DNA from: UBA8231 sp036011085
GTDB taxonomy: Bacteria; Latescibacterota; UBA2968; UBA8231
Reading direction: 5' to 3'
Length of the DNA: 64,000 nt
Assembly (NCBI GenBank): GCA_036011085.1
Contig: DASCMS010000041.1
Location: 1-64,000, forward strand
In this document: in pieces, positions 25,296 through 33,753 of the stretch
How the letters are laid out: every line of letters begins with the position of its first letter
Position numbering within the stretch: the stretch's first letter is position 1
Notes under the pieces: generated by a model
The model's database searches: none
Seen by the model: the letters and a program-made list of their open reading frames with translations, nothing else
What the model was told of the DNA's origin: nothing
Translations under genes and position numbers: made by a program

Positions 25296-26183
25296 TCAGT
25301 TGCGGCTCATGCGGCCCTCGAAGAAGCGGGCCAGGGGTTCTACGTAGTCGCCAGAAGCGGCGTCGATGCGTACCTCGTCCACGGCGAGGCGACGGAACGT
25401 CCGTGTCCGCCGGGCGACGCCTGCCTGCCAGCGCTCAGCAAAGGCCAGTCGGACTGCCGGGTCAGAGCTGTCGATGATGACCTGCTGTCCGGATTCGGCA
25501 TCATGCATCGTCACAAAGCCGACGTCGGGCAACTCCCCTTCGCGCGGATCTTCGATGCTGACGGCGATGACGTCGTGGCGACGGCTGGCACGTTGCAGTG
25601 CACGGTCGTAGCCCTCGTCGATGAAATCAGAGATGACAAACACCACCGCGTGCCGCCGGACGACACGATCCAGGGTCTCCAATGCCTGCGAGATGGACGT
25701 GCGCCGTCCCCTGGGGCGATGGTAGAGCAGCTCGCGGATGACTCGCAGAACGTGACGCCGACCCTTTTTCGGGGGCACGAAGACCTCGACCTCATCGGTG
25801 AAGATGAGCAGCCCGACACGGTCGTTATTGCGAATGGCGGAGAAGGCCAGCAGTGCTGAGATCTCGACTCCCACTTCCCCCTTCAGCCGGGGGCCGGACC
25901 CGAAGCCACCCGAGGCACTGGCATCGACGACGAGGACCACGGTCAACTCCCGCTCCTCATCGAAGATCTTGACGAAGGGTTTGCCGCCGGACCTGGCCGT
26001 GACGTTCCAGTCGATGGTTCGCACATCGTCGCCGGCCTGGTACTCCCGCACTTCGGCGAACTCCATCCCGTGTCCCTTGAACACGGAATGGTACTCGCCG
26101 GCGAACAGGTCGTTCACCAGGCGACCCGCCTGGATCTCGATCCGGTGGACGTTGTCGAGTATTTCCTGTGGAACGGCGGCCAT
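25296..26183 (-). CDS. DUF58 family protein with VWA-like fold
   Basis: 295 residues. The DUF58 signature HGMEFAEVREYQAGDDVRTI followed by DWNVTARSGGKPFVK is present (residues about 35-70), then a VWA-like domain with VVLVVDASASG (a MIDAS-like DxSxS) and VFVISDFIDEG. DUF58 proteins are encoded next to MoxR ATPases almost everywhere and are thought to be their clients or adaptors. The start ATG 26183 lies four bases after the MoxR stop; the frame extends upstream but only as a shadow of MoxR. Cytoplasmic; no signal peptide. Confidence 0.87.
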   Translation of the reverse strand: MAAVPQEILDNVHRIEIQAGRLVNDLFAGEYHSVFKGHGMEFAEVREYQAGDDVRTIDWNVTARSGGKPFVKIFDEERELTVVLVVDASASGGFGSGPRLKGEVGVEISALLAFSAIRNNDRVGLLIFTDEVEVFVPPKKGRRHVLRVIRELLYHRPRGRRTSISQALETLDRVVRRHAVVFVISDFIDEGYDRALQRASRRHDVIAVSIEDPREGELPDVGFVTMHDAESGQQVIIDSSDPAVRLAFAERWQAGVARRTRTFRRLAVDEVRIDAASGDYVEPLARFFEGRMSRN

Positions 26184-26187
26184 CAGC

Positions 26188-27207
26188 CTAAGGCACTTCG
26201 ATATGATCGAAGAGTTGGGCCACGATGCGCTCGGAATCGACCTCTTCCGCCTCCGCTTCGTAGCTGGTAGCGACCCGGTGCCGCAGCACATCGGGACCGA
26301 TCGCCTTGACATCTTCCGGAGTGACATATCCTCGGCGCCGCAGAAAGGCGTGCGCCCGTGCCGCTCGCGCCAGGTACAGGGTCGCTCGCGGCGAGGCGCC
26401 GTACTCGATCAGGGGCGCCAGCTCCGCCAGGCCCGCCTCTACCGGTGTCCGTGTGGCCTGCACGAGATCGACGATGTAATCCTTGATCTTGTCGTCGACG
26501 TATACCAGTCGCACCGATTCCCGCACCCGGCGCAGGTCATCGAGGCTGACAGCCGGCTCCAGCGGTACGTCTCGGTCTTCCATCATGCGCTCGAGGATCT
26601 GCCGCTCTTCGTCACGTGATGGATAGTCGACTTTCACTTTCAGCATGAAGCGGTCGATCTGGGCTTCGGGCAGCGGGTAGGTACCCTCCTGCTCAATGGG
26701 ATTCTGCGTCGCCATCACCAGGAAGGGATCATCCAACTGATAGCTGGTATCGCCGATGGTGACCTGGCGCTCCTGCATCGCTTCGAGCAGGGCGCTCTGT
26801 ACCTTGGCAGGGGCACGATTGATCTCGTCGGCGAGGATCAGATTGGCGAAGATCGGTCCCTTGCGGGCGACGAACTCGCCTGAGTGTTGCTCGTAGATGA
26901 GCGTACCCGTGAGGTCGGCCGGCAACAGATCGGGGGTAAACTGAATGCGATGGAAGCGGGCTTGAATGATTCGCGCCAGGCTGCTGACAGTGAGCGTCTT
27001 GGCCAGGCCTGGTACCCCTTCGAGCAGGATATGCCCGCCGCAGAGGAAGCCGATCAGGATGCGCTCGAGCATGGGGCGCTGGCCGACGATAACCCGGTCC
27101 ATCTCGGTCAGAACCCGGTCCAGCAGCAGACTCTCCTGCTGAATCTGTGCGGTCAAGGCACCGATATCGGGGTGGCTCTGCACGTCGTCGTCCCTCTTCT
27201 CGCTCAT
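26188..27207 (-). CDS. MoxR family AAA+ ATPase
   Basis: 339 residues. Walker A GVPGLAKT, Walker B LILADEINRAPAKVQSALLE, sensor 1 VMATQNPIEQEGTYPLPEAQ and the arginine-containing DRFMLK stretch are typical of MoxR. Such ATPases act as chaperones for VWA proteins, here probably DUF58, BatA and BatB. The start ATG 27207 overlaps the stop of the TPR lipoprotein as ATGA; an earlier reading to 27249 has no support. It is the core of the Bat-type regulatory cluster. Confidence 0.93.
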   Translation of the reverse strand: MSEKRDDDVQSHPDIGALTAQIQQESLLLDRVLTEMDRVIVGQRPMLERILIGFLCGGHILLEGVPGLAKTLTVSSLARIIQARFHRIQFTPDLLPADLTGTLIYEQHSGEFVARKGPIFANLILADEINRAPAKVQSALLEAMQERQVTIGDTSYQLDDPFLVMATQNPIEQEGTYPLPEAQIDRFMLKVKVDYPSRDEERQILERMMEDRDVPLEPAVSLDDLRRVRESVRLVYVDDKIKDYIVDLVQATRTPVEAGLAELAPLIEYGASPRATLYLARAARAHAFLRRRGYVTPEDVKAIGPDVLRHRVATSYEAEAEEVDSERIVAQLFDHIEVP

Positions 27208-27734
27208 TGAGGGTCTTCTGTGGAGCCTTCCTGGAAGCCTGGCACCCACGTATCAGGGTCCTGTCCCACGTGCGCGAGAAGCTGCTGTGCCTGGCTGACC
27301 AGTTCGGAGTCCGGGTAGTTGTCGATCACCGCCTGGTACGCACTCCGGGCGGCATCGAGATCATGCAGATGCTCCTCGCAGACAAAGGCGATCATGAACT
27401 GCGCCCCGTCGGCGACCTCACTGGTGGGGAAGGACTCGAGGATCCGCCGATAGTCGGCCACGGCAGCAACCATGTCCCCCTGCTGCTGACGCAGAACGGC
27501 CAGCTGCATGAGTGCCTCTGGAACGGTGACATCGGCGGGATATTTCTGCACGAAGGCTTCCAGAAGCGCGATCGCCTCCTCGCCCCTGGCCGTGTCCTGC
27601 GCCGCTTCGCGTGCGGCCTGTAAAGCGTTGGCCAGTTCGGTGTCCGGCTCGGGACCGGCACAGCCGAGACCGGTACTCAGCGCTACGGCACTCACCAAAA
27701 GTATGGTTCTCAAACACACGTTCGTACTGCGCAC
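27204..27734 (-). CDS. TPR-containing lipoprotein, first gene before MoxR
   Basis: 176 residues. The N-terminus is a lipoprotein-like signal (CLRTILLVSAVALSTGLGC) with Cys25 as the probable lipidation site; the lipobox (TGLGC) is not perfect. Three to four TPR-like units follow (LLEAFVQKYPADVTVPEALM, AVADYRRILESFPTSEVADG, AARSAYQAVIDNYPDSELVS), resembling the outer-membrane YbgF/BamD-like repeats. The start is GTG 27734, with GGAG eight bases upstream. A GTG at 27719 is an alternative. Its stop overlaps MoxR. It could tether the complex to the outer envelope, which is inference. Confidence 0.72.
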   Translation of the reverse strand: MRSTNVCLRTILLVSAVALSTGLGCAGPEPDTELANALQAAREAAQDTARGEEAIALLEAFVQKYPADVTVPEALMQLAVLRQQQGDMVAAVADYRRILESFPTSEVADGAQFMIAFVCEEHLHDLDAARSAYQAVIDNYPDSELVSQAQQLLAHVGQDPDTWVPGFQEGSTEDPQ

Positions 27735-27810
27735 TTGGGTCACTCCACTGCTCTCGAAGTTGATATTGGCGCCTGACGCCCGGAGGTTTGCTCCGGTTCC
27801 CGAAAAGTCG

Positions 27811-28218
27811 TCAGTCCGCTGAGGATGACTTGCCGGTCGATGACTTGCCGTCCGAGGATTTTCCGTCGGATGTTTTCGCGTCTGACGATGTGCTGCCCGA
27901 CGACTTGTCGTTCGACGACTTGTCGTTCGACGACTTGTCTCCGCCACCTGGCTTGTCAGCCGACGACTTGTCTCCGCCACCTGGCTTGTCAGCCTTGGCT
28001 GATTTCTTGTAGTTGTCGCTCCGATAGTCGGTGATGTAGAATCCCGACCCCTTGAACAGCAACCCACCACCGGCCCCGATCAGGCGTTCGACCTTTCCCT
28101 TGCCGGAGCCATCAGGACACTCGCTCTTCGGGCATTTCTTCAGGCGGTCATCCTTGATGCTCTGCACGGTTTCGAACTGGTGTCCACATTTCTTGCATTC
28201 GTATTCGTATGTCGGCAT
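27811..28218 (-). CDS. FmdB-family zinc ribbon protein with low-complexity tail
   Basis: 135 residues. Residues 1-50 are a zinc ribbon starting MPTYEYECKKCGHQFE with a second pair KKCPKSEC, the FmdB/CxxC_CXXC_SSSS pattern of putative regulators. Residues 70-135 are low complexity (Lys, Ser, Asp, Gly) and built of in-frame repeats. The start ATG 28218 is the conserved family start; AGGAGAGA lies rather far upstream. It is upstream of the lipoprotein gene by about 75 bases, a spacer containing only a small hairpin (CCGGAG 27780-27785 with 27791-27796). Function of the family is not firmly known. Confidence 0.85.
   Translation of the reverse strand: MPTYEYECKKCGHQFETVQSIKDDRLKKCPKSECPDGSGKGKVERLIGAGGGLLFKGSGFYITDYRSDNYKKSAKADKPGGGDKSSADKPGGGDKSSNDKSSNDKSSGSTSSDAKTSDGKSSDGKSSTGKSSSAD
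27901..27993. repeat. In-frame tandem repeats in the FmdB-type tail
   Basis: Two perfect copies of a 15-base unit (27901-27915, 27916-27930) overlap the beginning of two perfect copies of a 33-base unit (27928-27960, 27961-27993). They encode SNDKS twice and an 11-residue block ending GGGDKSS twice. Lengths divisible by three keep the frame, as expected for slippage-prone coding repeats. Confidence 0.9.
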
Positions 28219-28329
28219 GGTTCGATCGCTTGGTCTCTCCTGTCGGCGAACGGCGTTGATCGCCGGCAACCACAGCCAAAGAATCTAACAACGTGATCAC
28301 GAGCCGGCAACGGAGCGGCGATTGGCGCC

Positions 28330-30615
28330 TCAACGGGGTGACTCGCTCAGCTCCCATTCGGGCCCGTCGTCCCCTTCGTCAGGCAGGCTTTCGGCCGGCA
28401 GATCGGCGTCGACGTAGGTCGGTTTGAGGCTGGGCAGGTCGGCGGCGCCCAACGGTCTCACCTGACCATTGTGATCGATCGTCAACAGGGTCATCTCAGA
28501 ATTCGCCCGACGGCTCTCGGTGAAGCTGATGCGGCCTGAGGCACCCTCGTACTGGCGCACGTCGGCGAGAAACTGCCGCAGATCTGCGCCGGTGCCGTGT
28601 ACGGAGGACCAGCCCCGTAGAATGAGGCTGGCCGCATCGAAGCCGGCTGCGGCATATCCGACGTCGTCACGATGGGTTCGAAGTCGATAGCGGTCAACGA
28701 AGTCCCGCTCGGTTTCGGAGCCCTGTCGACGGGAGACAAAGATGGCACTCCGCAGATGGTCTCGCTCCGTCCGGGACAGTTCAGCGAGGGCCTCCGCATC
28801 ATTCCAGATGTCGTTGCCCAGCATCTGCGTCTGCAACCGATTGAAGTGGAGTTGCGGCGCGATACGGGCAGCGTCGTCAAAGTGCTCGGCGACGATGACG
28901 ACCCCATCTACGGTATCGACGAAGCGCTCCGATGAGTCCGGCTGACTCGGTGCCACCCCGAGCCCCTCGGCACGGACCAACTCCTCGAACAACCACTCCC
29001 CGGACACGGTCGTATCGAGCAATGCCGTCTCAAGTGAATCGAACAGTGACAGACTGTCGTCCCCCGCCGGCGGCATGAGGCGGAAACCCTTCTGTCGCAG
29101 CGAATCGAACTGGGCGTGGAAATCTGTCGTCGCCTCGGGAACGTACCAGTCGCTGTGCAGAACCAGACCACCGTTGCGGGTCGCCGTGTGTGTGAAGGCC
29201 TGCTCAAAGTCATAGCCGTAGTCACTTAGAGGCGAGAGGATGGCGAGAGTCTTCAAGCCGAGAACGAGAGTCGCGTACTCCGCCAGGGCCCGTCCCTGCA
29301 CCTCCGGGATCGGATTGAGCTGAAACAGGTGGCTGCCCAGGGTATCGAGACCGCTCTGCTGGGCCAGAGGCGCGATCAGCGGTACACCTGCCGCTTCGGC
29401 CAGACCGGCAGCGGCGGCACAGGAGGTCGAGAACACGGGGCCGATGATGGCGGCGACACCCACCTCATCGATGAGGAACCGGGTTCCGGAAACGACGCGC
29501 ACCAGACGACTCGCCTCACTCTGATAGATGGGCACGGTCTCGCCCTCGAAGTCGACATACTCGCTGCCCGTATCAAAGACGACGAGATCGAAGGGCTCGC
29601 CCATCTCTTCATTGGCCATCCGGGCTCCAGCCAGCAGGTCGCGTCCGATCTCACGTTCCCAGCGGGGACCCGACATGGGCGCCAGAACGCCGATACGCGG
29701 CGCATCCTCCCGCCCGGCGAGGGGAGCCCAGCCCGAGGGTGACACCGGCAGCGGCTCGGCGATGTCCACGACGAGCTCCGGGGCCTCGACGGTAGCCGGT
29801 ACGGCCATCGTTTGCCCGGACAGACCCGCCTTGGCCAGGGAGTAGAACATGCCGTCGGTTCCGACGCTGTCGATGTAGGCTGTGAAGCGTTCCCGACTCT
29901 GGCCCCCCCACCCCAGACGTCCATACCAGCGAGCCTCGCCGAACAGGAGAGCATCGCGCAGTCGATCCTCTCCGAGTTTCAGGCGGATGCGGTCGAGCGC
30001 GCTCGGGGGTGCATCCGGCTGATGGGTGACTGTCGTGATCCGTCGATTGCGGACGATGGCGGCCAGTCGCTCGGCAGCCATTGCCCGCACGGCAAGGGGT
30101 GCCGTCCCCTCCAGGATACGAGCGTACTCCGTGGCGGCCTCATAGAACCGTTTCAACTGGTGGTAGGCGTCACCAACGAGCAACCTCGCATCCGCCGAAT
30201 AGCGGCTGTCAGGCGCCTGGCGCAGCAGTTCGCGGGACACGTCGATTGCGTCGTGATATGCGGCGGAGGCCACCGCTCCTGTCGGGGCGTCTCCTCCCTG
30301 CCGGATCAAGGTACGGCTGAGCATCAGCAGCGCCGCTCCTGAGCGCTGATTGGCAGGCAGGTCCGAGATGGAGCGGAAATTCTCCCTCGCCGTCTCGAGA
30401 TCGCCGCCGTCGTAGGCCGTGATTCCCCGCGTGAAGTGACGCTCCGCAGCCCGCGAGTAACGGGCTCCCTCAAAAGCGGCGCCAACCGCAGCGGCCATGA
30501 CGACAAGAAGGAGGGCCGCCGCCAGCCAGGTCCCCGGAGACGGGATGACGCCTTGTCCACCACGGTGCCCCCGGGTACATTCGCCTCGGTGGAGTTTCGG
30601 CTTCCTTCTTCTCAT
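28330..30615 (-). CDS. Membrane-anchored TPR plus periplasmic-binding domain protein (LpoA-like)
   Basis: 761 residues. A basic N-terminus and one membrane helix (WLAAALLLVVMAAAVGAAF) anchor the protein; residues about 55-170 are TPR-like (RHFTRGITAYDGGDLETARE; GDAYHQLKRFYEAATEYARI); from about residue 305 (PRIGVLAPMSGPRWEREIGR) follows a type I periplasmic-binding fold of the branched-chain amino acid receptor family, with IIGPVFSTSCAAAAGLAEAA. LpoA of E. coli, an activator of PBP1A, has this TPR plus binding-fold layout. Alternatives are an ABC substrate receptor or an amino acid sensor. The start ATG 30615 has GAGG very close (two to three bases), so a slightly later start is possible. It diverges from the ClpX-like gene with only 22 bases between start codons. 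Confidence 0.72.
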   Translation of the reverse strand: MRRRKPKLHRGECTRGHRGGQGVIPSPGTWLAAALLLVVMAAAVGAAFEGARYSRAAERHFTRGITAYDGGDLETARENFRSISDLPANQRSGAALLMLSRTLIRQGGDAPTGAVASAAYHDAIDVSRELLRQAPDSRYSADARLLVGDAYHQLKRFYEAATEYARILEGTAPLAVRAMAAERLAAIVRNRRITTVTHQPDAPPSALDRIRLKLGEDRLRDALLFGEARWYGRLGWGGQSRERFTAYIDSVGTDGMFYSLAKAGLSGQTMAVPATVEAPELVVDIAEPLPVSPSGWAPLAGREDAPRIGVLAPMSGPRWEREIGRDLLAGARMANEEMGEPFDLVVFDTGSEYVDFEGETVPIYQSEASRLVRVVSGTRFLIDEVGVAAIIGPVFSTSCAAAAGLAEAAGVPLIAPLAQQSGLDTLGSHLFQLNPIPEVQGRALAEYATLVLGLKTLAILSPLSDYGYDFEQAFTHTATRNGGLVLHSDWYVPEATTDFHAQFDSLRQKGFRLMPPAGDDSLSLFDSLETALLDTTVSGEWLFEELVRAEGLGVAPSQPDSSERFVDTVDGVVIVAEHFDDAARIAPQLHFNRLQTQMLGNDIWNDAEALAELSRTERDHLRSAIFVSRRQGSETERDFVDRYRLRTHRDDVGYAAAGFDAASLILRGWSSVHGTGADLRQFLADVRQYEGASGRISFTESRRANSEMTLLTIDHNGQVRPLGAADLPSLKPTYVDADLPAESLPDEGDDGPEWELSESPR

Positions 30616-30637
30616 TTCCTCAGGCTGCGACAAGACG

Positions 30638-32215
30638 ATGTCCTTCCGTAGGCACAGAGACTGGCAGCACGCAGAGTGGCAGCACGCAGAGTGGCGTGGT
30701 GAAAAACCCGGACTCGACCCCGAGCAGATTCGGCGCATCATCGAGGAGCAGCAGAATCGGCAGGCTTCCGCCGACGTCGAAGGCGTCGAGAATGCTGGAA
30801 CCGAAACGGCCGGCACCGATGCCGGGACTCCCGATGTGCCCGTAGGCGAGCGCTTCGACTTCCACCTCAAGCCGCAGGAACTCATCGACCACCTCGACGG
30901 ATTCGTCGTCGGCCAGCACCGGGCCAAGGCGATCCTGTCGACGAAGATCTGCACCCACTTCAATCGTCTCAGACTGCCCGATGAGGACGAGGAAGAAGTG
31001 GGTCGCATAAAGAATAACGTACTGATGATCGGGCCTACCGGCGTCGGCAAGACCTATCTCATTCGTCTCATTGCACGGCGGCTCGGTGTGCCTTTTGTCA
31101 AAGCCGATGCCACGAAGTTCAGTGAAACAGGGTATGTCGGCGGTGATGTCGAAGACCTGGTCCGTGAACTCGTCCACGACGCTGATGGCGACATCGAGCT
31201 GGCGCAACACGGAATCATCTACCTCGATGAAATCGACAAGATCGCCGCCAGCGGTCGTAGCGCCGGCCCCGACGTTTCGGGCTCTGGAGTGCAACGGAAT
31301 CTGCTCAAGTTGATGGAAGAGACGGACGTCGATCTCAAGTCCCCTCATGATCTGTCCTCACAGATGGAAACCGTCATCCAGATGCAGCGCACCGGAAAGG
31401 CGGAGCGCAAGAAGGTCAATACGCGCGATATCCTGTTCGTTGTCAGCGGCGCTTTTTCCGGCCTTGAGGACATCATCGCTCGTCGCCTGAACCAGGGAAG
31501 CATGGGTTTCCAGGCAACGGCGGAGGAACGCGGCGATGCCCCTGACCAAGCGGACGAACTGTTTGGCCAGGTGCGCTCCCAGGATCTGATCGAATTCGGC
31601 TTTGAGTCCGAGTTCATCGGTCGCCTGCCCGTCACCGCCGTTCTCGACGAATTGTCGCGTGACGATTTTCTCGCCATTCTGCGTTCCGACAACAGCAGCG
31701 TAGTCCTGTCCAAGGTACGGGATTTCCTCGCCTACGACATCGGCCTGACCTTTGAGGATGCCGCCCTCGAGCGCCTCGCCGACCTGGCCATCGAGGAGCA
31801 TACCGGCGCCCGTGGGCTCGTCAGCGCCGTCGAGAAGGTGCTCCTCGACTTCGAGTGCCGCCTGCCCTCCCTCGACGTGGAGTGCTTCGCGGTCACCGCC
31901 GATGTCGTTCAGGATCCCGCCAGGGCTCTCGAGGAGTTCGTTATCGACCACTCGCTGCGGGCTTGGTGTACAGCCTTTGAACGGGATCACAACATTCAAC
32001 TCACGTTCACCGACGAAGCCACCGCAGACCTGCGCCGCATGGGAGTTGAGGCCGGGCGATTGCCTGGTGATCTCTGCCCGGAGCTGTTCTCGGATTACGG
32101 GCACGGCCTCAAACTGCTGGAGAAGACCGCCTACGAAGTCACCAGGGAAATCCTCGCCAATCCGCAGGACTCGCTCAATACCATGATCCGTCAGCTCTAC
32201 GGCGGTACCACGTGA
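30638..32215 (+). CDS. ClpX-like AAA+ unfoldase without the N-terminal zinc domain
   Basis: 525 residues. Walker A GPTGVGKT (132-139), pore loop GYVG (165-168), Walker B IIYLDEID (193-200), the DVSGSGVQRNLLKLME block (212-227) and FIGRLP with the arginine finger (326-331) are those of ClpX/HslU. At the place of the ClpP-docking IGF loop stands MGF (289-291). The four-Cys zinc domain of true ClpX is missing; the N-terminus instead has WQHAE repeats and a disordered acidic stretch. The C-terminal part is longer than usual by about 100 residues. It would unfold proteins, with or without ClpP. Start ATG 30638 is chosen because the upstream frame overlaps the divergent gene. It is convergent with the sigma-54 activator gene, 13 bases apart. 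Confidence 0.8.
   Translation: MSFRRHRDWQHAEWQHAEWRGEKPGLDPEQIRRIIEEQQNRQASADVEGVENAGTETAGTDAGTPDVPVGERFDFHLKPQELIDHLDGFVVGQHRAKAILSTKICTHFNRLRLPDEDEEEVGRIKNNVLMIGPTGVGKTYLIRLIARRLGVPFVKADATKFSETGYVGGDVEDLVRELVHDADGDIELAQHGIIYLDEIDKIAASGRSAGPDVSGSGVQRNLLKLMEETDVDLKSPHDLSSQMETVIQMQRTGKAERKKVNTRDILFVVSGAFSGLEDIIARRLNQGSMGFQATAEERGDAPDQADELFGQVRSQDLIEFGFESEFIGRLPVTAVLDELSRDDFLAILRSDNSSVVLSKVRDFLAYDIGLTFEDAALERLADLAIEEHTGARGLVSAVEKVLLDFECRLPSLDVECFAVTADVVQDPARALEEFVIDHSLRAWCTAFERDHNIQLTFTDEATADLRRMGVEAGRLPGDLCPELFSDYGHGLKLLEKTAYEVTREILANPQDSLNTMIRQLYGGTT
30662..30691 (+). repeat. Perfect 15-base tandem duplication at the start of the ClpX-like gene
   Basis: The 15-base unit TGGCAGCACGCAGAG is present twice, at 30662-30676 and 30677-30691, followed by a third TGG. 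It encodes WQHAE twice and the first Trp of a third unit (residues 9-19). A recent slippage event is likely. Confidence 0.9.
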
Positions 32216-32228
32216 GGGTGGGCGGCGC

Positions 32229-33617
32229 TCAGCGCAGGCCGTATTCCTTCTCCTTGCGGTAGAGGGTGCTCAGGCCAATCTCCAGCATGGCAGCCGCCTT
32301 GCGGCGATCGTGACGTACGGCTTTCAGGGTTTCTTCGATTGCCAGCTTCTCGATCTGCTTCATCGTCATCCCCACCCGCATGCCATCCTCATCGCCCGGC
32401 GTCGGTGCCTCGCCGCGAAATGGGGCCGGTACATCGACCACATCCAGGACACGTTCCGGTGGGGACATGACGACCATGCCTTCCACGCAGTTCTTCAGTT
32501 CGCGCACGTTGCCTGGCCATTCGTAGCTCATCAGCAGATCCATGGCCGCCGGCGTTATGGTGTGCACCGTGCGGTCGTTCTCCTGGGAGAACTGGCCAAG
32601 GAACTCATTGACGAGAATCGGCACATCCTCACGACACTCACGCAGTGGCGGAATACGGATGGTGACCACATTCAGCCGGTAGAACAGATCCGCTCGATAA
32701 CTGCCGTCTTCGACCATACCCTCCAGGTCTCGATTGGTGGCCGCGATCAGACGCACGTCGGCACGCATCGTCTCGGCGCCGCCGACCCGCTCGAACTCGC
32801 CGCTCTGGATGACCCGCAGGAGCTTCACCTGGGTGGCCGAGGACAGATCGCCGACCTCATCGAGAAACAGGGTGCCCAGATCGGCCAGCTCGAAACGCCC
32901 CTTGTGTGATGTGCTGGCACCGGTGAAGGCTCCCCGCTCGTGGCCGAAGAGTTCACTTTCGATGATCCCGTCCGGAAGGGCTCCACAGTTCGTCTCGACG
33001 AAGGCGCGATCCCGGCGGGTGCTGTTCTGGTGGATGGCCTTGGCCACCTCCCCCTTCCCTGTACCGGTCTCCCCTGTGAGCAGAACCGTCGCCCGTGAGG
33101 GGGCCACCTGCTCGATCTGGGCGTAGATCCGCTGCCAGGCGGATGAGCGCCTGGCAATACCGCCGTAACGGTAGCGTTCCTGCAGCCGGCGCTGCAGATC
33201 GGTGATCTCACCCACCAGCTTCTGGTGCGAGAGGCCCCGATCCAGCACCGCACGCAGCTTGCCGAGGTTGAGTGGGCGCACCTGAAAATCGTAGGCCCCC
33301 TGGCGCATCACTTCCGTACCCTGTTCGATGTCATCGGCCGTCCCGGAGACGATGGCACAGATCTCCGGATTCCGCTGACGGGCCAGTTGCACGAGCCGGA
33401 AGCCGTCGATGCGGCTGTCGGACATGTGGCAGATCAGTGCATCGACAGGTTCTGAGTCGAGGATGTCGTACGCTGCCCCGCCCTCCCGCGCCCACAACAC
33501 CTCAAAGCCCTGCTGTCGCAGGAAGGAGACCAGGTGCTGGGTGGGTTCATCCTCTGGTGAGGTCACCAGGACCCGAGGCAGGACGGGTTCGGACCCAGGT
33601 GGTTCGGTCTCGGACAT
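32229..33617 (-). CDS. Sigma-54-dependent activator with degenerate receiver domain
   Basis: 462 residues in the NtrC layout: receiver-like domain (10-125), AAA+ domain (about 150-380) with Walker A GETGTGKG (182-189), GAFTGA (229-234, the sigma-54 contact loop) and Walker B TLFLDEVGDL, then a Fis-type HTH (KAAAMLEIGLSTLYRKEKEY). In the receiver the phosphoacceptor Asp is replaced by His64 (LICHMSDSRIDG), the acidic pair is SPED, and the Lys switch is Arg114 (VRPLN). So it cannot be activated by ordinary phosphorylation. It should act on sigma-54 promoters, none of which was recognised here. The start ATG 33617 has AAGG seven bases upstream. It ends 13 bases from the ClpX-like stop. Confidence 0.9.
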   Translation of the reverse strand: MSETEPPGSEPVLPRVLVTSPEDEPTQHLVSFLRQQGFEVLWAREGGAAYDILDSEPVDALICHMSDSRIDGFRLVQLARQRNPEICAIVSGTADDIEQGTEVMRQGAYDFQVRPLNLGKLRAVLDRGLSHQKLVGEITDLQRRLQERYRYGGIARRSSAWQRIYAQIEQVAPSRATVLLTGETGTGKGEVAKAIHQNSTRRDRAFVETNCGALPDGIIESELFGHERGAFTGASTSHKGRFELADLGTLFLDEVGDLSSATQVKLLRVIQSGEFERVGGAETMRADVRLIAATNRDLEGMVEDGSYRADLFYRLNVVTIRIPPLRECREDVPILVNEFLGQFSQENDRTVHTITPAAMDLLMSYEWPGNVRELKNCVEGMVVMSPPERVLDVVDVPAPFRGEAPTPGDEDGMRVGMTMKQIEKLAIEETLKAVRHDRRKAAAMLEIGLSTLYRKEKEYGLR

Positions 33618-33753
33618 GTATGGCCTTTTGCGTGACACCTCCCACACAGAAGATATCTTTGATAGGTTAACATAAGTGTAATGCTAGCCGGTGCCTTACG
33701 CCGGATCAGTAACTCCGTTTCCGCCACCTACAAACCACCCTACGGTTCGCTCC

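Noticed and set aside
27901..27993. CRISPR-like tandem repeats
   Set aside because: Units are contiguous, in frame, and code for the low-complexity protein tail; no spacers.
30616..31050. N-terminal extension of the LpoA-like protein
   Set aside because: It runs antisense through the ClpX-like gene; the membrane anchor starts after ATG 30615.
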